This document shows positions 10,553 through 24,269 of a stretch of DNA of 64,000 nucleotides, in pieces. The first letter of the stretch is position 1, and every line of letters starts with the position of its first letter. A program made the position numbers and the translations under genes. The DNA comes from Anastrepha obliqua (lineage: Eukaryota > Arthropoda > Insecta > Diptera > Tephritidae), in assembly GCF_027943255.1 (NCBI RefSeq), contig NC_072894.1, forward strand, positions 130,625,601-130,689,600, written 5' to 3'. Below the pieces are notes generated by a model. That model was not told the origin of the DNA, made no database searches, and saw only the letters and a program-made list of their open reading frames with translations.

Positions 10553-13500
10553 GCCAATTCAGGTTCACCTGTGGCATTGACTTGGTAGGGCGAAAATTTT
10601 ACGAAAATTAAATGCGCGCCGGGAAAAACTATTAAGGAACGCGTAGCAAAACAAAGAATTCGGTGTTAATGCCGCTAGTTTTAGACAGACAGAAATGGTA
10701 CACGAACAAAAGCAAATTTACGTGCACTAATTTCGAGGAGGCAATGTTAACTGTATCTTACATAAATTTAAAGTATTTACAATTTGTTATGAAACGAAAG
10801 CTTTTGAAATATAAATTTTTTTTTTTTAATTTTAATATTTTAAATTTCTTTTGTGTCTAATTATTCTTCATACGAGTATATTCACCATCCTCAACTCCAT
10901 TCTCAAGTGCAATGGTTCTAAAATGAAAAATATTTCAAACAATTTTAAGCTATCGATATACTGAGACCGAACAAGAACAACAAAATTCGCAAAAACTTCA
11001 AAACACGATAATTAATTTTTGTAAATTTTTTAAATTGGTTTGTTGGTTCAGTTTAGGTTGTTATTACTGGTAATAATGATTTAAATTCGGCTTTGTCAAA
11101 GTGTAGAGATGTGTTTAAACCAAAACAAAAAAAAAAAAGCTAAAGCAAAAACTAAAAAATTTAAATGTAGCAGTGTTGTGCTCAACTCAGTAGAATGCAG
11201 TTATCTGCCACTTATTTACTTATCTGATAGTTGCAATTTTGTTTCTTAAAAAAAAAAAAAAAAAAAAAAAACTGAAAATAATTCAAATTTTACATATAAT
11301 ATTTCGCAGCAGCTTCTATTGTTAAATTTTTTTTTTAATTAATTACTCTACTCTGCTAAGCCCAACGAACAAACCAAAGCAAAGTTAATAAGCATCCGAC
11401 TATGATTAATATGTGCGTATGTATGTATGTTTCAAGTATGTAGTATTGCGACATTTTATCCACAAATTGTGCAAACTTTTCTTAAGTATCTAACATTGTA
11501 ATTGTAGTGAACAGCGTGTCAAGTCTATGACAGTGAGGTGATAAATTTCAGCATCTAAACAAGATGTGTGGTTTGAAAATCGCTGTTTTTGAAAATCATT
11601 CAATTTTAGCTTCCACGTCAGTGTGAATCTGGTGTATTTTTCTAAGCGAAATAGCGCTGTGAATTTTTAATAAGTTTATGTTTTATTTAATTGGCAAACG
11701 CATTTTGGGTGCAATTTTCCGCATTCATTGACCCGGCAGATTTACCCAAAAAGTAGAAAAAAAATCATGTTACATTACCGTTCTATGTTTATGTATCATC
11801 ACAAGGCGTTACTTCAATGTTTATTACTATTCGTTTATGTTTTATCAGCACTTCCTTGTGTAACTTGGTGGGCTTTTGTGCCCTGAACGTTGTGGCAGAC
11901 TCAGGTTTCACATGGCTTCAACGCGTTCAGCTCACTCAAAGCAGGTTCAAGCAGACACACTACCACAAGTAGTTCATAGGTCTATAAACACATATGTATA
12001 AATGTATGTGTGAGGTATTCTCTTTTTTTAATATTTAGAATTTCAAATGAAAAAATTTTAAAATGCTGAAAAAAAATTATTTATAATTTCCTGCTCTCAC
12101 AAACTATGCTATTATTTACGTAGTTATTCTCTTTAATTTTTACACTTAAATTAGTTTAGCTTTAAAACATAGAAGAAAAGAAAAGTTCCTTATTTTTCGA
12201 GTTTTTGTAAATTTCATTTAATAATTATTTTATTTAACTTTGCTTTACCCACAAAAAAAGAAAATAAAATTAAAAAAATCGAAACTCACTGCACTCAACC
12301 AAATGCAGTTTATTATGCGCGCTCTGTACTTTTTGTGTAAATTAGAAAAACAAAATTTATTTAAGTGTTTGAAAAAAGGAAAACAAAAAACAAGAATTAA
12401 ATTTAAATAATGCAAACTGCGGTAAGCAAAAATCATGTGTATAAAAAAAAACAAAAACAAACAACCTATTATGTTCTTTTGAAATGTTGATAAATATGTA
12501 TCTATGCAATTATACAAATTATACATTACCCATCCCCTCACCCCCATCTAACTAGCACTTTGATGAAATTCTACTAATAATTTAATTTTATGGAATTTAT
12601 TCGTTAGTTAGTAGTGATAATATGCAAGCAAAGCAAAAATTAAAACTTTATGCGTAAAAGAGCAAATATATTTAATTTTATTAGTATTAAACGAAAAGTG
12701 AACATTTGATTTAATTTAGTAAAAAATGATAAATAAACAATGAAAAGCGTGTACGAGATTAGTTTTGTGTGTAAATAAATTCTAACGTTTCACTATTTCC
12801 TTTAAAGAGAAAATAAAAAAAGCAAATTGTGTTTTGTTTCTTATTTTTTGGTTATTGCAGGCCTATTCGAGCGAGTCGCATTTGTGTGGGAGGGTATTAT
12901 TGGCATGGCAAAATTTAATTGTGATTTTTTTAACTAAACCATTTGAGACTAAAGATTTGCCGTTTATGCTCAAAGGTTCTAAATAGTTTCCCTTAAGGAA
13001 GTAGGTTCGCAGTGCTTAGAGGTAGGAAATTATTAATTGTGTTAAATGTTCGTATTACGTGGAAATATTAGGCTTTTTAAAGTTACATCTGCATTGGCTA
13101 ATTTGTTATTCAGCAAGTTATGCTATCCTATAAATTAGACTGGCCTACTACTGAACGCCAATTTCCTTAGTGATCATTCTTTCACACTGCCTCTGGCCTT
13201 TGGCGTTTTTCGTGCATTAAAATAAGCTGTAAGTTGCTGTACCAGCACAAAAACTCGCCACAGTTTTAACGCTTTTGCATCAACGGTCGAAATGTGCGAT
13301 GTACTCAAAATACTTTGAGTCGGCAAGATTTTTACTGTTCGTTCTAAGGTAAAAGATGTTACAGGATTACTAAAATTATTTATTTTCCTCAAACTTTAAG
13401 AAAAAAATAATTTATTGAGGACTATTTCGTTGTTGGTGATAGTTGGTAGTTTTTGTTCGCGTGGACTATTCCCTTCTTGGTGATCAGATATAGTTTTTGT

Positions 13501-16500
13501 TCGCGAATTATTTCGTCGAATGATGCACAAATGGTTAAAGGACTGTATTTGACTAGACATAAGACTGTGTCGTTTCGCTAACGTATAAACGACTATAGAG
13601 TGATCGATAGCAAAGGTCTGCCACACGGAAAAATTCAATACATACATCTTTTAGACTTCCCTTCGAGCTGATCAGTTCGCTTTGCTTCGACGAATTGGAG
13701 CATAATTTTTTCTGAACAAGTGCCATTGTAATTAAGAAAAATGCAATTCTTTTATTTTTTATACTTATCCACTTGTCAGGCATGGCAGATGTAAAATAAA
13801 TGAGTATTTCCTCCTTGAACGTAAAAAGACCCTTTTGATTAATTTACCCTTTTTCATAAAAAAATTCAATGAAAATAGCCTATTTCATTTCAAGTATTTT
13901 CATATAATCTAATAATTAATTAAAAATTTAAACAATTTATTACTAGATTTTTTTATTATTACTTTTAAAATAACTAAATTTAGTTAAATCTGTTAATACA
14001 ACCCTTTCCTCAACTACATAAATTGTTCAGTTCTCGAAGCTTTCTACAACTTTTTCATGGCTTGTTTGTTCCGCCTTTTAATTTGTTGGCTAAAATATAT
14101 TGTAATTTTTCCAAAACCAATTCTCGTATTCAAAAACTAGCTGGCAACCTTTTTTAATACAAATTGCAAATTGTTATCTTTCATTAGCTGCATTGCATTT
14201 TAATATTTCCCGTAATAAAATTTTTTATCAAAGCTATGAGGCAACTGCTCTCAAAAATACTTTTACAATCTTAAATACATTTCGTTCGATGGCCATATTG
14301 CAAAACTTTTATTACTTTTTAGTTTTTTTTTTTTGTATTATTAATTTATGGTAACCCTACTCAAATTTCTTGACTATAATGAAAGCTTAAACATGTTATA
14401 TTTCCACTGAATTCTAACTATTCCTCTAATCATGAAATTATTTTCTTATATTTTTTATTAAAAATGTGATGGTAACTCTATTCAACAATATATCCACTTC
14501 AAAGCTGTCTAAAAAAACTTTCAATTGTATTGCAATGCCTGGATCTCAATCCGTCATAAGGCGCACCATTTTGATTTTTCCGAACCTAAAAGGTTCTTAA
14601 CTTTATCCCCGAAATCTGTTTAGATATCAAAATAGGGTTTGAGCTTCTTCAATATGTTTTTCTTAGCGACACTCATTCTAGTTAAATTTGAGTAAAATTT
14701 ATTAACATCTTAGCTTATTAGCCTCTTAGCAATGAGAAATACAGGCAAGAGTCAGTTCACCAAATATTTATTTTAATATCAGCGGCTCAAAGTGCCCTCT
14801 TTGCTGCAATTAAACAAGCGCCCTTAGTTTGTTGCTGCCTCAATAAATTGTTTCATAAACCCATTCAAGGCTTAAGAGGTGCTTAAACACCCAATTTAAA
14901 AATTAATTACTATAGGAGTTTAATGACCATGATTGTAGCGAATTTTCGATGCACGCCTAAAAGCAGGCAACAAAATTTACTTCTGTACTGTAAACAAGCC
15001 AAGTCAGCTTTAAGAAGCACTTACTTTACTTTGTATCGTTATTTTAATAAAAACGCTCCATTTTCAAGAAACCAAATCCCTAGCACAATCATTTGCTAAT
15101 TTTTCACACTTCCTAGCATCTCATAAGATTTCTCTGAACTACAAATAACCACTTAAGTAGCTAACAAAAATCACAACACTAATGAAATTCAAAACTTTAT
15201 AACAACAAAAAAGAAACAATGTGTGTAGTAGAAAGTTTGATGAACTAAAGAATATTTTTCTAATAAAAACAAATCAAGTAAAAAAATTAGAAATAACACA
15301 TCTATACTTGTAGACTTATGTAATACTGGCCGCATACAAATTAAATGAAAGAAGAAATCGAATACAATAAGTAGTGAGCATAAATTTAATAACGAACATG
15401 CGTTTTAAGGTTTTAAGCTGCGGCCTCAAAATCCAACAAAATCACCCAATCAATTTAGCTACATAAAATTTACAAAGCAAAAAGTATAAACATACATACT
15501 TGTATCTTATTACGTACTAAAATGTTAATGTGTAGAAAATGAGAAACTTAACAGCTATTTGATAATAACAGAAAATTAATTGAAGAAGTAAAGATTAAAG
15601 CTCTTAAAACCTACCACTAAAGCAGGCATAACTCTAATAATAAAAACTCTGTATTCACCACTTTTCACATCCTACCAATTCAATGAGCTAAAATGCACCG
15701 AAAATCCACACACAAATTATTAAAATTCCACTAAAATCTCACACTCCACTTTTTATCAAAATTTTAGTCATTTCATTCTACATACTATAAATCGAACAAT
15801 GGAAAAGAGTACTGAATTTGTCTCTTTATTAAAAACAAATTAAAGTCCTACTTCGTAAACAATCATTCAGACTAATTTTTGGAATGCCTAAAGTTTACGA
15901 AAAATTTGGAACTAATTTTAAAGTTCGCACGCCTAGATCAACCGCGCCTTTTTAGCCAATATCAAGTAATCTTTGCTAAGGCCTCTCACACATTGAAAAT
16001 TTGCTAAGCTTTAGATGTCGCAAGCTGGCACAGGTCCCTTAGATTGTTCTTAGACTCAATCTCCCTTGCTAGTATTATCAGGAATGATGCGATGATAAAC
16101 GACCGCACCCTCTGACGAGAGTATTTTTAAAACAACTAAAAATGTGGGCACAGAGTTTCATTCATTTCATTTTCAAAGCTTATTTATAATTGAAAACAAT
16201 CTGCTAAGGCTCTGCGCGTACGACGGAATTGTTTTGCCCCAAATTTGTTAAGCGGGATCATTTACAGTCAGCTCTCAATCAGAATGGAACTTTTGAACTT
16301 TTTGAAGTCGCAGACAAGGCTGATTCTTTTATGTCGAAATCAGTTTCCGGATGAATATAAAATGGCATAATTTACTGAACTTTCCCTTCCAGCCATATTC
16401 ACTCGACCAATTACCAGTATCTGCAGTAATTTCTTTTCTTAAATGATTATCAACGCATTGACTCCATGAGCCGGTTTAAGGCAGATAAAAAGTTTTTCAG

Positions 16501-17960
16501 GGCTAGAATTATCGGCAGCCAATTCAATCTAGCCTAACCTAAGAGTTGTATGCTTCACTTGTCGTTTCTTAAAATGTTTGCTTACAAGTATGCCACTGGT
16601 GTACGTAAGAGTACTTTATAAAAAATAATAAGTTGAAAGCTCAGTTCAATACAGAAACTACAATGCAACTTAAACCGTTTGAAATTGTTTACAAACTGGT
16701 TTCATGGGCAATGGTGAGTTTGTGGATACCCGCCACTATTGGTTTCTATGCTCGCATAAAAATCGTCTCGTCTGCTCTGAGCCTCACATTTGTGCTGAGC
16801 GAAAAGCTTTTTATTCACTGACTAAGCAAAAATTGAGAGAGAGAGTTGAAATAATAAATTTGCTCGTAGATATCGACGTTGCAGCGAGTGATTATTCCAA
16901 GCAGATGGTCTCAAGGGAGTGCAGAATAATGCAGTGACAGGATTCTAACATAGAAAAGGGTTCCGACAAGATTAAAAGATCTTCGAAAAATGTCTGAATT
17001 AATTTCTATATTAACATAAATGTTTCATTTTCATAAAAATCGTTGTTTAAATTTCCCTTATAAGCAAACGGCTAATTAAGAAAAATTTAGTTATATAAAA
17101 TGTTTGTATGCAAAATGCCTCAGCCGCAAAATTACGGAGGCAAGTAGACAGAAATAACAACAAGAGCCAATAAGCCCCATAGTAAATCACTACACAAAAA
17201 GATAATATAAATATTATTTTTAAAATGTGTTTGAAAAGAAATCAACAACAACAACACGTGTTTAAAAATTACTTTCTAAAAGTATAAAACCAAAAATGAT
17301 AATAAAATGAATAAAATGTTTATATACCTATTCACAAAAAACAAAAAAGAAAAGAAAGACAAAATGTTATGCATTGAAAAATATAAACGAAAAATACTTA
17401 AAAAACTAACAAAAAAAGTGAAGATCCAAATTATTTAGTTGTCACTCTTAAGGAAAATGAACTCGTTACTAGAAATATAATATTTTAAATTATTATTGAT
17501 AAAAAGAATTGTATTTAGTGTTACAGCTGCAGAACAACAACTACCCAGTAAAGTTAAAAATCCCTGGTAAAATTTAAAAAATACCAACAAATTAATTTAG
17601 CTATTAAAAATAAATAGTTGAACCAAATGCAATTAATTGCTAGAGCGATAAAAACCGAAAAAGTAAAACTAGCTTAAAACAAAACTTACAAAAAATTATA
17701 AAAAAGTCACTTACATATGTGTGTATCGACGAATGCGCTTTTGTGTACCGTATGCATACACACACACACACACACCATATACACACCCACATGTTTTAGA
17801 ATGGTATTAAATACATGAAAATGGACAGGATATAATAAAACACATAACAAACCACAATTAAAAGAAAAATAAATAAATACACGATTATAAGTTAAATAAT
17901 GTGAAAAAATGTTATTAATCAAGAAATTCGATGAATTATTAAAACACAGAGGCATAAAAT

Positions 17961-20490
17961 ATATAACTGCATTTTTATTACGCTCGGTATGGTAATATGG
18001 GAATGAGTCATGGACGATAGATTATCAGTTGTGGCCTTCAGCTATGGTAAAAAACGAAATTGAGAGAGTAACCACGTCACCGAGTTCTCCGTAGCAGAAT
18101 TCTGCTCGCTCACACACACGTATTCTCACACTCGTCCAATCAGGCGTTGTTCAGACGGCATCGAAGTAAGATGAGCAAGGACTGTGCTGCTTTTTTTCGT
18201 ATATCGTTTTCGTAAACAAACTACGTCGGCCAATCAGCTGCTTCTTTCAAGTTCGCTGAGAGCCGGTTAACGGTCTGTTAGTGGCTGCGTCTTCTAAATT
18301 TGTTTCACTATGGAAATGAATTAAGAGGCGCCTAATAATGCAATGTCCGAAAGAAATCGAAAATATAAAAGCTGATTTAGTAGGTGTGTGTAGAGCTGTG
18401 CTTGAGGTTGTAGAGCTGGGTTGAAGAGATTGTCTTGCTCTATATAAAGTTTCGAAATCCAAATTGGAGGTCTCAAAATGGTAGTCGAACTTGAGAAAAA
18501 CTTTGCGGTCTATTTGAAACTCGGTAAATTGACTGTTCGATTGTCGTTGAGTTATTATAAAGAGCTGAAGTTTTTAAAAACACAGAATACAAAACTCGAA
18601 ATTTGTCAATTTTCAAATTTCAAAATGGCTGGTCCGAAATGTATTTATATCAAAATTTTCATATTTTTGAACCTAAAAAGGTATAGATTTCCGGTACTCA
18701 AGGTGGTTTATTGAATATGTCGTTCAAATCTCGAGAACATTTTTTTATATTTTTTTACATTATTTTATTAAAACTTATATATATAAATATATATTTTTTT
18801 CCCGTGGTTCCTAGTTGGAACATAGGGCCTCAACAAACAGATAATAATTTGATTTTTTTGAACTTAGAAATTTTATTTCACTCCACGAATAGCTTGCTTT
18901 CTGCGCGTCTGCATCCATCTGTCGCCATCTCCAAGTCAGAGGCTGGTCTGCGACTCTCTTAGGGGTTCTAATAAAGGGTTTTTCAATAGGGGCGGGTAGA
19001 TGTTGAAATGGAATAAAATGGCATTTGCTGTGTGGCACGTAGCGCCGTCCTGCTGGAACCACATGTCGTCTAGGTCCATATGGTTCAATAAGGGCCATAA
19101 GAAATTGGAAGGGCCACCACGTATACCGAAAAATGGGCGCAATGCGGGCAACGTTTGCGTTAATGAACACTCATTTTGATAATAAAGTTTTATCATTTGA
19201 ACGTGCTGTTCAATCGTGTAACTTGCAATGATGATTTGGCATAAACAACTGAATAATAAACAAAAGGTTTGACAGATGTCACCAAAACAAAATGGCTGCC
19301 ACCCTTTACAACACAGCTCTTGTGCCGTCGTCCAGCGATTTACGCAGAGTACGCCGATCTATGCTGCCGAGATAGCAGAATTCATTTACTAATTCTAAAG
19401 AGGTGCCGCCGATTTTGGTATTTTGGAATACTCAAAAGTCAAATTGATGAATTCGAAATAAATAAAATTCGAAAAGGATGCTGAAGCTTTAATGTTTCTA
19501 TAATCTGGCACTAGTTTAGATTTAGATTTCAAAATTCAACATATTCTATACAAAGTGGCGGATAAAAAATTTTGAGAAAAAGTCATTCTGGGCTGACAGC
19601 CACATGGGCAGGGCGAAAGAGAAAAACCAAATCAGCTTATTTACCGATACCACCTTTAATAGATTCACGTTGGAAAAAGTTTGAAATATTTTTGAAATTC
19701 GCTTTTTGCTTTAAATTTTCAAATTTCAAAATGACAAAAGAAATTGAGAAATACTTTTACATCAGTCTGAAACTTAGAATATATTGAAGTTGAAGTTCGC
19801 TGATTAAGATACTGAGGTTGGGTTCCCAAAGAAAAAAACACGAAAAAAATTTCGATGGCAAATTTTGAAAAAGTATTAAGTCATGTTGAAACATTGCAAG
19901 TTTGATCTAAGTTTGAAAATATATTTTGTATTTATGAAATTAGTGCTGTTTCCGCTTTATATTGGAAACCAATTTTATTGCTTTTGTTTTGAGTTGGATT
20001 ATTAAAAATAAAATTATTATAAAAATAAAAGCAAGGAAAAATGTGCCTCATTTGTTTAGCGAATTGAAAATGTAGCAGATTTTTATTTTTCACGTGCACT
20101 GATGTCAGATTTGAAATGCAGCTAATTTCATAAGTCTAGTGTCGGACTAGTTTTTTGGTATTTTAATCCAATCTTTTCAAAAGTTTAAATTGACAGAGAC
20201 TGCAAACTGTAGCGTAAGCCCTACGTTATAATCATATATTCCAGTTAAAAAAAAATAAAGGATTTTGAATAAATGGGTCCAGTGATCACTATCTAACTGC
20301 AAATTATTATGCGCTAAGCTAACAAAAATTATTATTTGGCGATTTTTTCAGTCGCTAATTAGAAATCCGATATCAGTTTTTCAAATTATTTTTGTTTGTC
20401 TCATTTCATAACTCAAAAATGGTCTGATTTATAATATAAAAGTATGGAAATGAACCAAGTATTGCATTTGTACTCACCTATTTTCAAGGC
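17961..20490. other. Mixed region: unrecognised GC-richer block and a mariner-type remnant
   Basis: From 18000 to 18480 base composition becomes noticeably more GC-rich than its surroundings; I recognise no gene or repeat in it. From 18890 to 19310 lies a mariner-type remnant (separate entry). From 19320 to 20490 is AT-rich sequence with no visible feature. Confidence 0.4.
18890..19310 (-). mobile_element. Internally deleted mariner-type remnant
   Basis: On the - strand the copy starts with the terminal-like sequence AAGGGTGGCAGCCATTTTG. It reads the transposase N-terminus MIKLYYQNECSLTQTLPALR and FFGIRGGPSNF, then after a deletion the core motif MDLDDMWFQQDGATCHTANA, which keeps the catalytic Asp. 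The remainder is scrambled and I could not find the other inverted end. The N-terminal block is typical of the insect elements usually labelled Tc3-like or mariner. Confidence 0.7.
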
Positions 20491-20496
20491 TCCTTT

Positions 20497-20892
20497 CGAT
20501 CAGTCCAATTTTTGACTACTTTTCCCAATAAATCTGAATACTAAATCTAAATGAGCTCAACCGCTAAAAATACGACGCTGCTGAGCATTTGGCTTTAATT
20601 CTTGTACAAGTTGTATTTTATAAACACGTAAGCGAAGGTCCTTGTAAAATTCTCCATGTAGTCGAAGGACAACGAGGAAACGCCATTTCGGCGCCTTCTT
20701 CTACGCTTCGCCATATGAACTTCGCGAACAGATCTTTTTTTTTCAAAGTAAGTTTCCACAATTCAGAAGCGTTGTTCTGCCGTTAAATTCTAACAATTCA
20801 TGATGACTTTACAAAACTTACTGATCAGAATTGTCAACACAGCCTGCCATTCTCAGCTGTCGATAGTTCTTATGCAGCTAAAAAACACCCTT
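20497..20892 (-). mobile_element. Deleted mariner derivative (family M), copy 1
   Basis: Read on the - strand it begins GGGTGTTTTTTAGCTGCATA and continues AGAACTATCGA, matching the left end of the copy at 53275. It then carries a broken second helix-turn-helix: YKIQLVQELKPNAQQRRIF in intact relatives is represented by the segment around 20590-20650. The tail motif TTATTGGGAAAAGTAGTCAA followed by AAATTGGACTGATCGA is shared with copies 2 and 3. The catalytic domain is absent. Unlike copies 2 and 3 it lacks the nested hairpin repeat. Confidence 0.7.
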
Positions 20893-22900
20893 TCTGAGAA
20901 AAGTGCATGAAAATCTTAAAAATATGTGGAAAAGAGAGACGTTGGCGGGTTATAGGAAATAACTTTTTCTCAAACAGCAGATTTATAGCTCATCAAAATT
21001 TGGCACTTACGGTACAAACACCCATTACTATGACCCTTTTAACCTCTGAATGGAATTTAAAGAAAATTCAGATACACTGGACGTTGAGCTTCTTCAGCAA
21101 AACTGGTCAACGCGTTATGCTCTTTCAGCAATACTACGCCATTGTTGCTGTGTAAGAAATAAAAAAAATTCTAAAATTGTGTAATCAAATAAAAGAAAGT
21201 CAGTTTTTTTGCTTCCAATAAATTTTTAGTTTTATTTAATTTTTGGTATTTAGTTTGTGTTTTAGTTTTTATTTGTTTGTGTTCTAAGTATTTTATTGTT
21301 TTCGTTTATTTATTATTTCTTCAGTTTTCAATTGTGATTTCATGCATTTGCTTGCTGCTTCATTACATTTCGTCTTTTTATGTCAAAGCTTCTTTTTTTC
21401 AAAGCCGTTCTTGTTGGTTTGCTGAGATCACTTCAGCAGCGTTTACCTCCTCTTTACAGCACTTGACTCTTGTTTTAATGTTTTATTGGTTTTCGCTTCA
21501 CAATTTCTTAAATTTCGCATAGCTAAATAACATGAATTTTGATTTGGGCTTCTTTCCTAGCTGGATAATTAATTTCGTCATTCCCTTACTTTTTGTTGAA
21601 AAAGTTTTATTTTTCAATATACTCTTGTTCCAAGGTTGTTATTGTTGCAGCTTAATTTTTTCGTGCTTTCAATAAACATAAACACTACTCTTACATAATC
21701 CATACATACATATATAATATATAAGTATTGTGCTGCCTTTCGGGACTTATTGAGTTCGTATATTTCTAGGTTAGGTTTTCAAGAGCATTTGAAGGATGAA
21801 TGTTTGCAAGTTTTCGTTTACTTTTTTATTGAAATTTGTTAGTTGTGGCTTGTAATTTTTATTTATTTAATCAATTCAAGTTTTCGTTTTTTAAAAAATG
21901 TTTTTGTTGCTAAAATTAGGTTATGTCAATTGTTTCTCATCGACTTTTTTAACGAATAACTTAATTCTTACTATTTTTTGTTATAATTTTTGCTATTCTC
22001 AACTGATTGCTGCAACTTTTTGTTGAAAATGTAATCGTTGTTTCCTTTTTTAATTACGTTTACAGTCTCAACTTCGTTTATTCCTTGTCTACTCTTAAAA
22101 CAAAAATTACGTAAAAGGGGTAAGATAAAATCCAATTAATTTTAGGTGTAGGTATTTTCATGTTACCATATTTATTGGTTTTCTTATAAATTTGCGCTGC
22201 ATTTTTTATTATTATTTTGTTTTTGCAAAATATTCATTTCCAATTGCCCGCTTTTGCGTGCAGCTTTTCATTTTACTTTTACCTTCATATTTCTCCATTA
22301 TTTATTTATTATTATATTTTCATTTTGCTGCTTATGAACAGAAATAAAATTATTTTTGTATTTTGTGCTGTTTTTTGCACGAGATAATTTTTTATTTTGT
22401 TTTTGTTGCTCTCAGTTTATTTCTATTTGCTCACAGTACAGTTCTTTGCTTCCATTATTGTTGTTTAATTTTTATTATTATCGTTTTAGTCCTACTTATA
22501 TTTACGTGTATATGTATGTGTATAAACACTGTTTTCTTATATTTTTTATAGTTTTTACGTTTTTTTAATAGCTTCACTAAATTGGTTTGAATTTTAATAA
22601 TATTTTTGATTTGAGTTGTGTGAGTTGAGATGTTTTTGGTGGTAATGGCAATTTATTTATTTTATATGTTTTGTATTGTTCGAAAACAGGACTCTGCGGT
22701 ATTTCCCATAGGCAAAGGAGTAACTACACAAAAAAGTAATTTTTCATTTTAATTAAGACAAAATGGATGAAAGCCGGAATATGAATATAATTTGTAGTTT
22801 CTGCTTAAGTTTTTGAAAAAAAAAATTATCAGAAAAAGTAAATATAGAAAAAGTAAACAGAGGTGTTATTTTTATATTCAAAGAAAAATGCTATTTTTTA
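20893..22900. other. T-rich non-coding block
   Basis: From about 21170 to 22680 the + strand is dominated by T, with tttgtt, tttatt and ttgttg strings, so the - strand reads like A-rich UTR. No open frame has coding character. It is the first of several such blocks that continue to about 40 kb. Confidence 0.5.
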
Positions 22901-22910
22901 ATATAAATGA

Positions 22911-23390
22911 TCGGGTGTTTATTTCATTCTAAAGAGGAAGGTATGCCGTTAATAGTGGAAATTAACATCAGGCGAATGTCCACCACGACCACGCTTACAG
23001 GACAATATCCCTTTCATCAAATTTTCCATACCCGAATTGCAAGGTGGCTGCCCTATGTCCTCGATAGCCTCACGAACTCCATCATTGAGGTCTTGAATCG
23101 ACCCTGGGCTGTTGGCGTAGACCTTCTCTTTCACGTGATCCCAAAGAAAAAAGTCACATGGTGTTAAATCACAAGATTTCGGTGGCCAATTGTGATCACC
23201 TCTTCGAGAGATAACACGGTCCGGAAACTGTTCCCGTAAAAGATCAATAGCTTCGTTGCTTGTGTGGCGTAGCGCCGTCTTGTTCAAAATAAACTCTGTC
23301 CAGATCAATGCCATCCAATTCCGGCCATAAAAAATCGTTAATCATCTCTCGATAGCGCAATCCATTCACCAATAACATCTGTTACTGGAA
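22911..23390 (-). mobile_element. 5'-truncated mariner-type transposon (C-terminal half)
   Basis: The - strand encodes TSNEAIDLLREQFPDRVISR, RGDHNWPPKSCDLTPCDFFL, HVKEKVYANSPGSIQDLNDG and the ending GRGGHSPDVNFHY, stopping at 22949. The terminal repeat TCGGGTGTTT lies at 22911-22920. CDLTPCDFFLW is the motif carrying the last catalytic Asp. The segment up to the second catalytic Asp (WFQQDGAT) is replaced by ALIWTEFILNKTALRHTSNE, a frameshifted version. The sequence is relatively well preserved, suggesting a younger insertion than most others here. Confidence 0.85.
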
Positions 23391-23547
23391 TTTGTATTTT
23401 TTAATTGAGTTTTGTGCATTAAAAAAAATTTCATCACAAAAATTTATACTCTCTACAAAACATCCTGAAATTAAAGGAAGACGGAAAAATTGCATGCAAC
23501 AGATTTTTTTCGCAAAAAAAAATTTTTTTTGTTTAATATTTCTATGT

Positions 23548-24268
23548 ATTTTTTACCTGCATGCCAACTATCGACATCGATAACTATGATTTGACATTTG
23601 AAAATGGTAAACTGTGTTAACATTTCTGTTCAGTAAGGCTTGGCAAGCCATCGTGAGTCGTTTGACGCTAGAACAACGCTTCTAAATTGAGGATATTTTC
23701 TGGGAACAAAATTAATCTTTTCGCGAAGTTCATTGCGTGAAGTATTGAAGAAGACGCGAAAGTCGGCTCTACGTAACCGGAGCGAGCCCGATTTATATCC
23801 GACCAGGGACTGTCACTTCAGCAGCATTCCCCGTATATGTATAGGGAATGTTTATGCTGCTACAACCACAACAACTACAATGCCGAAATGTCGTCGTCAT
23901 GCTCAACTTGCTGGGCTTTGCGCTTCGACTACGTGGAAAAATTCACGTGAGGATCTTGACGTGCGTGCCTATAAAACGCAGCTCCTGCAAGAATTGAAAT
24001 TAAATGTCCGGTGTTTGCGTCCGATTTTTGCCGACTGAGCTCATATGGATTTATTATTTAGATTTATTGGGCAAAGAAGTCAAAAATTGGACTGATCGAA
24101 TTTACCATGAAATTCGTAGCCGCGGCGGACATATGCCGCATGTCATATTCAAAAAATGTATGCAATGAAATTATCCACCAAGTTATAATAAAAAAAATTT
24201 ATTCCAATAATATTTTTGGTCTGTAGTATCATTGGAATTTATCAAGCTCCTAAATAACACCCGATATT
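23548..24268 (+). mobile_element. Deleted mariner derivative (family M), copy 2, carrying a nested repeat
   Basis: The left end (ttttttacctgcatgccaac) is a decayed version of the end seen at 53275. The right end is AACACCCGA, the complement of TCGGGTGTT. In between, the + strand retains HTH pieces: FREVLKKTRKSALR at 23727-23765, LAGLCASTTWKNSREDLDV, then RAYKTQLLQELKLNVRCLRP. It passes directly to the shared tail containing GAAGTCAAAAATTGGACTGA, with no catalytic domain. The nested repeat at 23763-23880 interrupts the HTH. The 101-codon open frame across it is transposon debris, not a gene. Confidence 0.75.
23763..23880. repeat. Interspersed hairpin repeat, copy a
   Basis: A roughly 115-bp sequence starting CTCTACGTAACCGGAGCGAG, followed by TTATATCCGACCAGGGACTG, an inverted repeat (AGCAGCATTCCC paired with GGGAATG...ATGCTGCT) around CGTATATGTATA, and an (ACA)n-like tail. 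It is inserted inside a mariner derivative. Further copies are at 28936-29015 and 53422-53527. I associate this repeat with tephritid genomes from memory; its class is unknown to me. Confidence 0.7.
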
Positions 24269-24269
24269 T

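Larger units (their letters stand above)
9329..17960 (+). other. A-rich region downstream of Mob2, possible long 3' UTR
   Basis: No open frame here has coding character. The + strand is persistently A-rich, with many aacaaaa, aataaa and attaaa strings, the usual look of dipteran 3' UTR read in the sense direction. The first canonical AATAAA signals after the Mob2 stop codons are at 9630-9639. Microsatellites occur (A24 at 11248-11271; CA repeats at 17757-17775) and a piggyBac-type MITE lies at 10307-10548. How far Mob2 transcription extends cannot be told from sequence alone. Confidence 0.4.

Noticed and set aside
16633..16937. Two overlapping open frames of 62 and 77 codons
   Set aside because: No resemblance to any family I know and no splice context. 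The sequence is slightly less AT-rich than its surroundings and may be transposon debris, but I cannot support that.
23733..24038. 101-codon open frame on the + strand
   Set aside because: It is a mariner helix-turn-helix remnant interrupted by a nested repeat, not a host gene.
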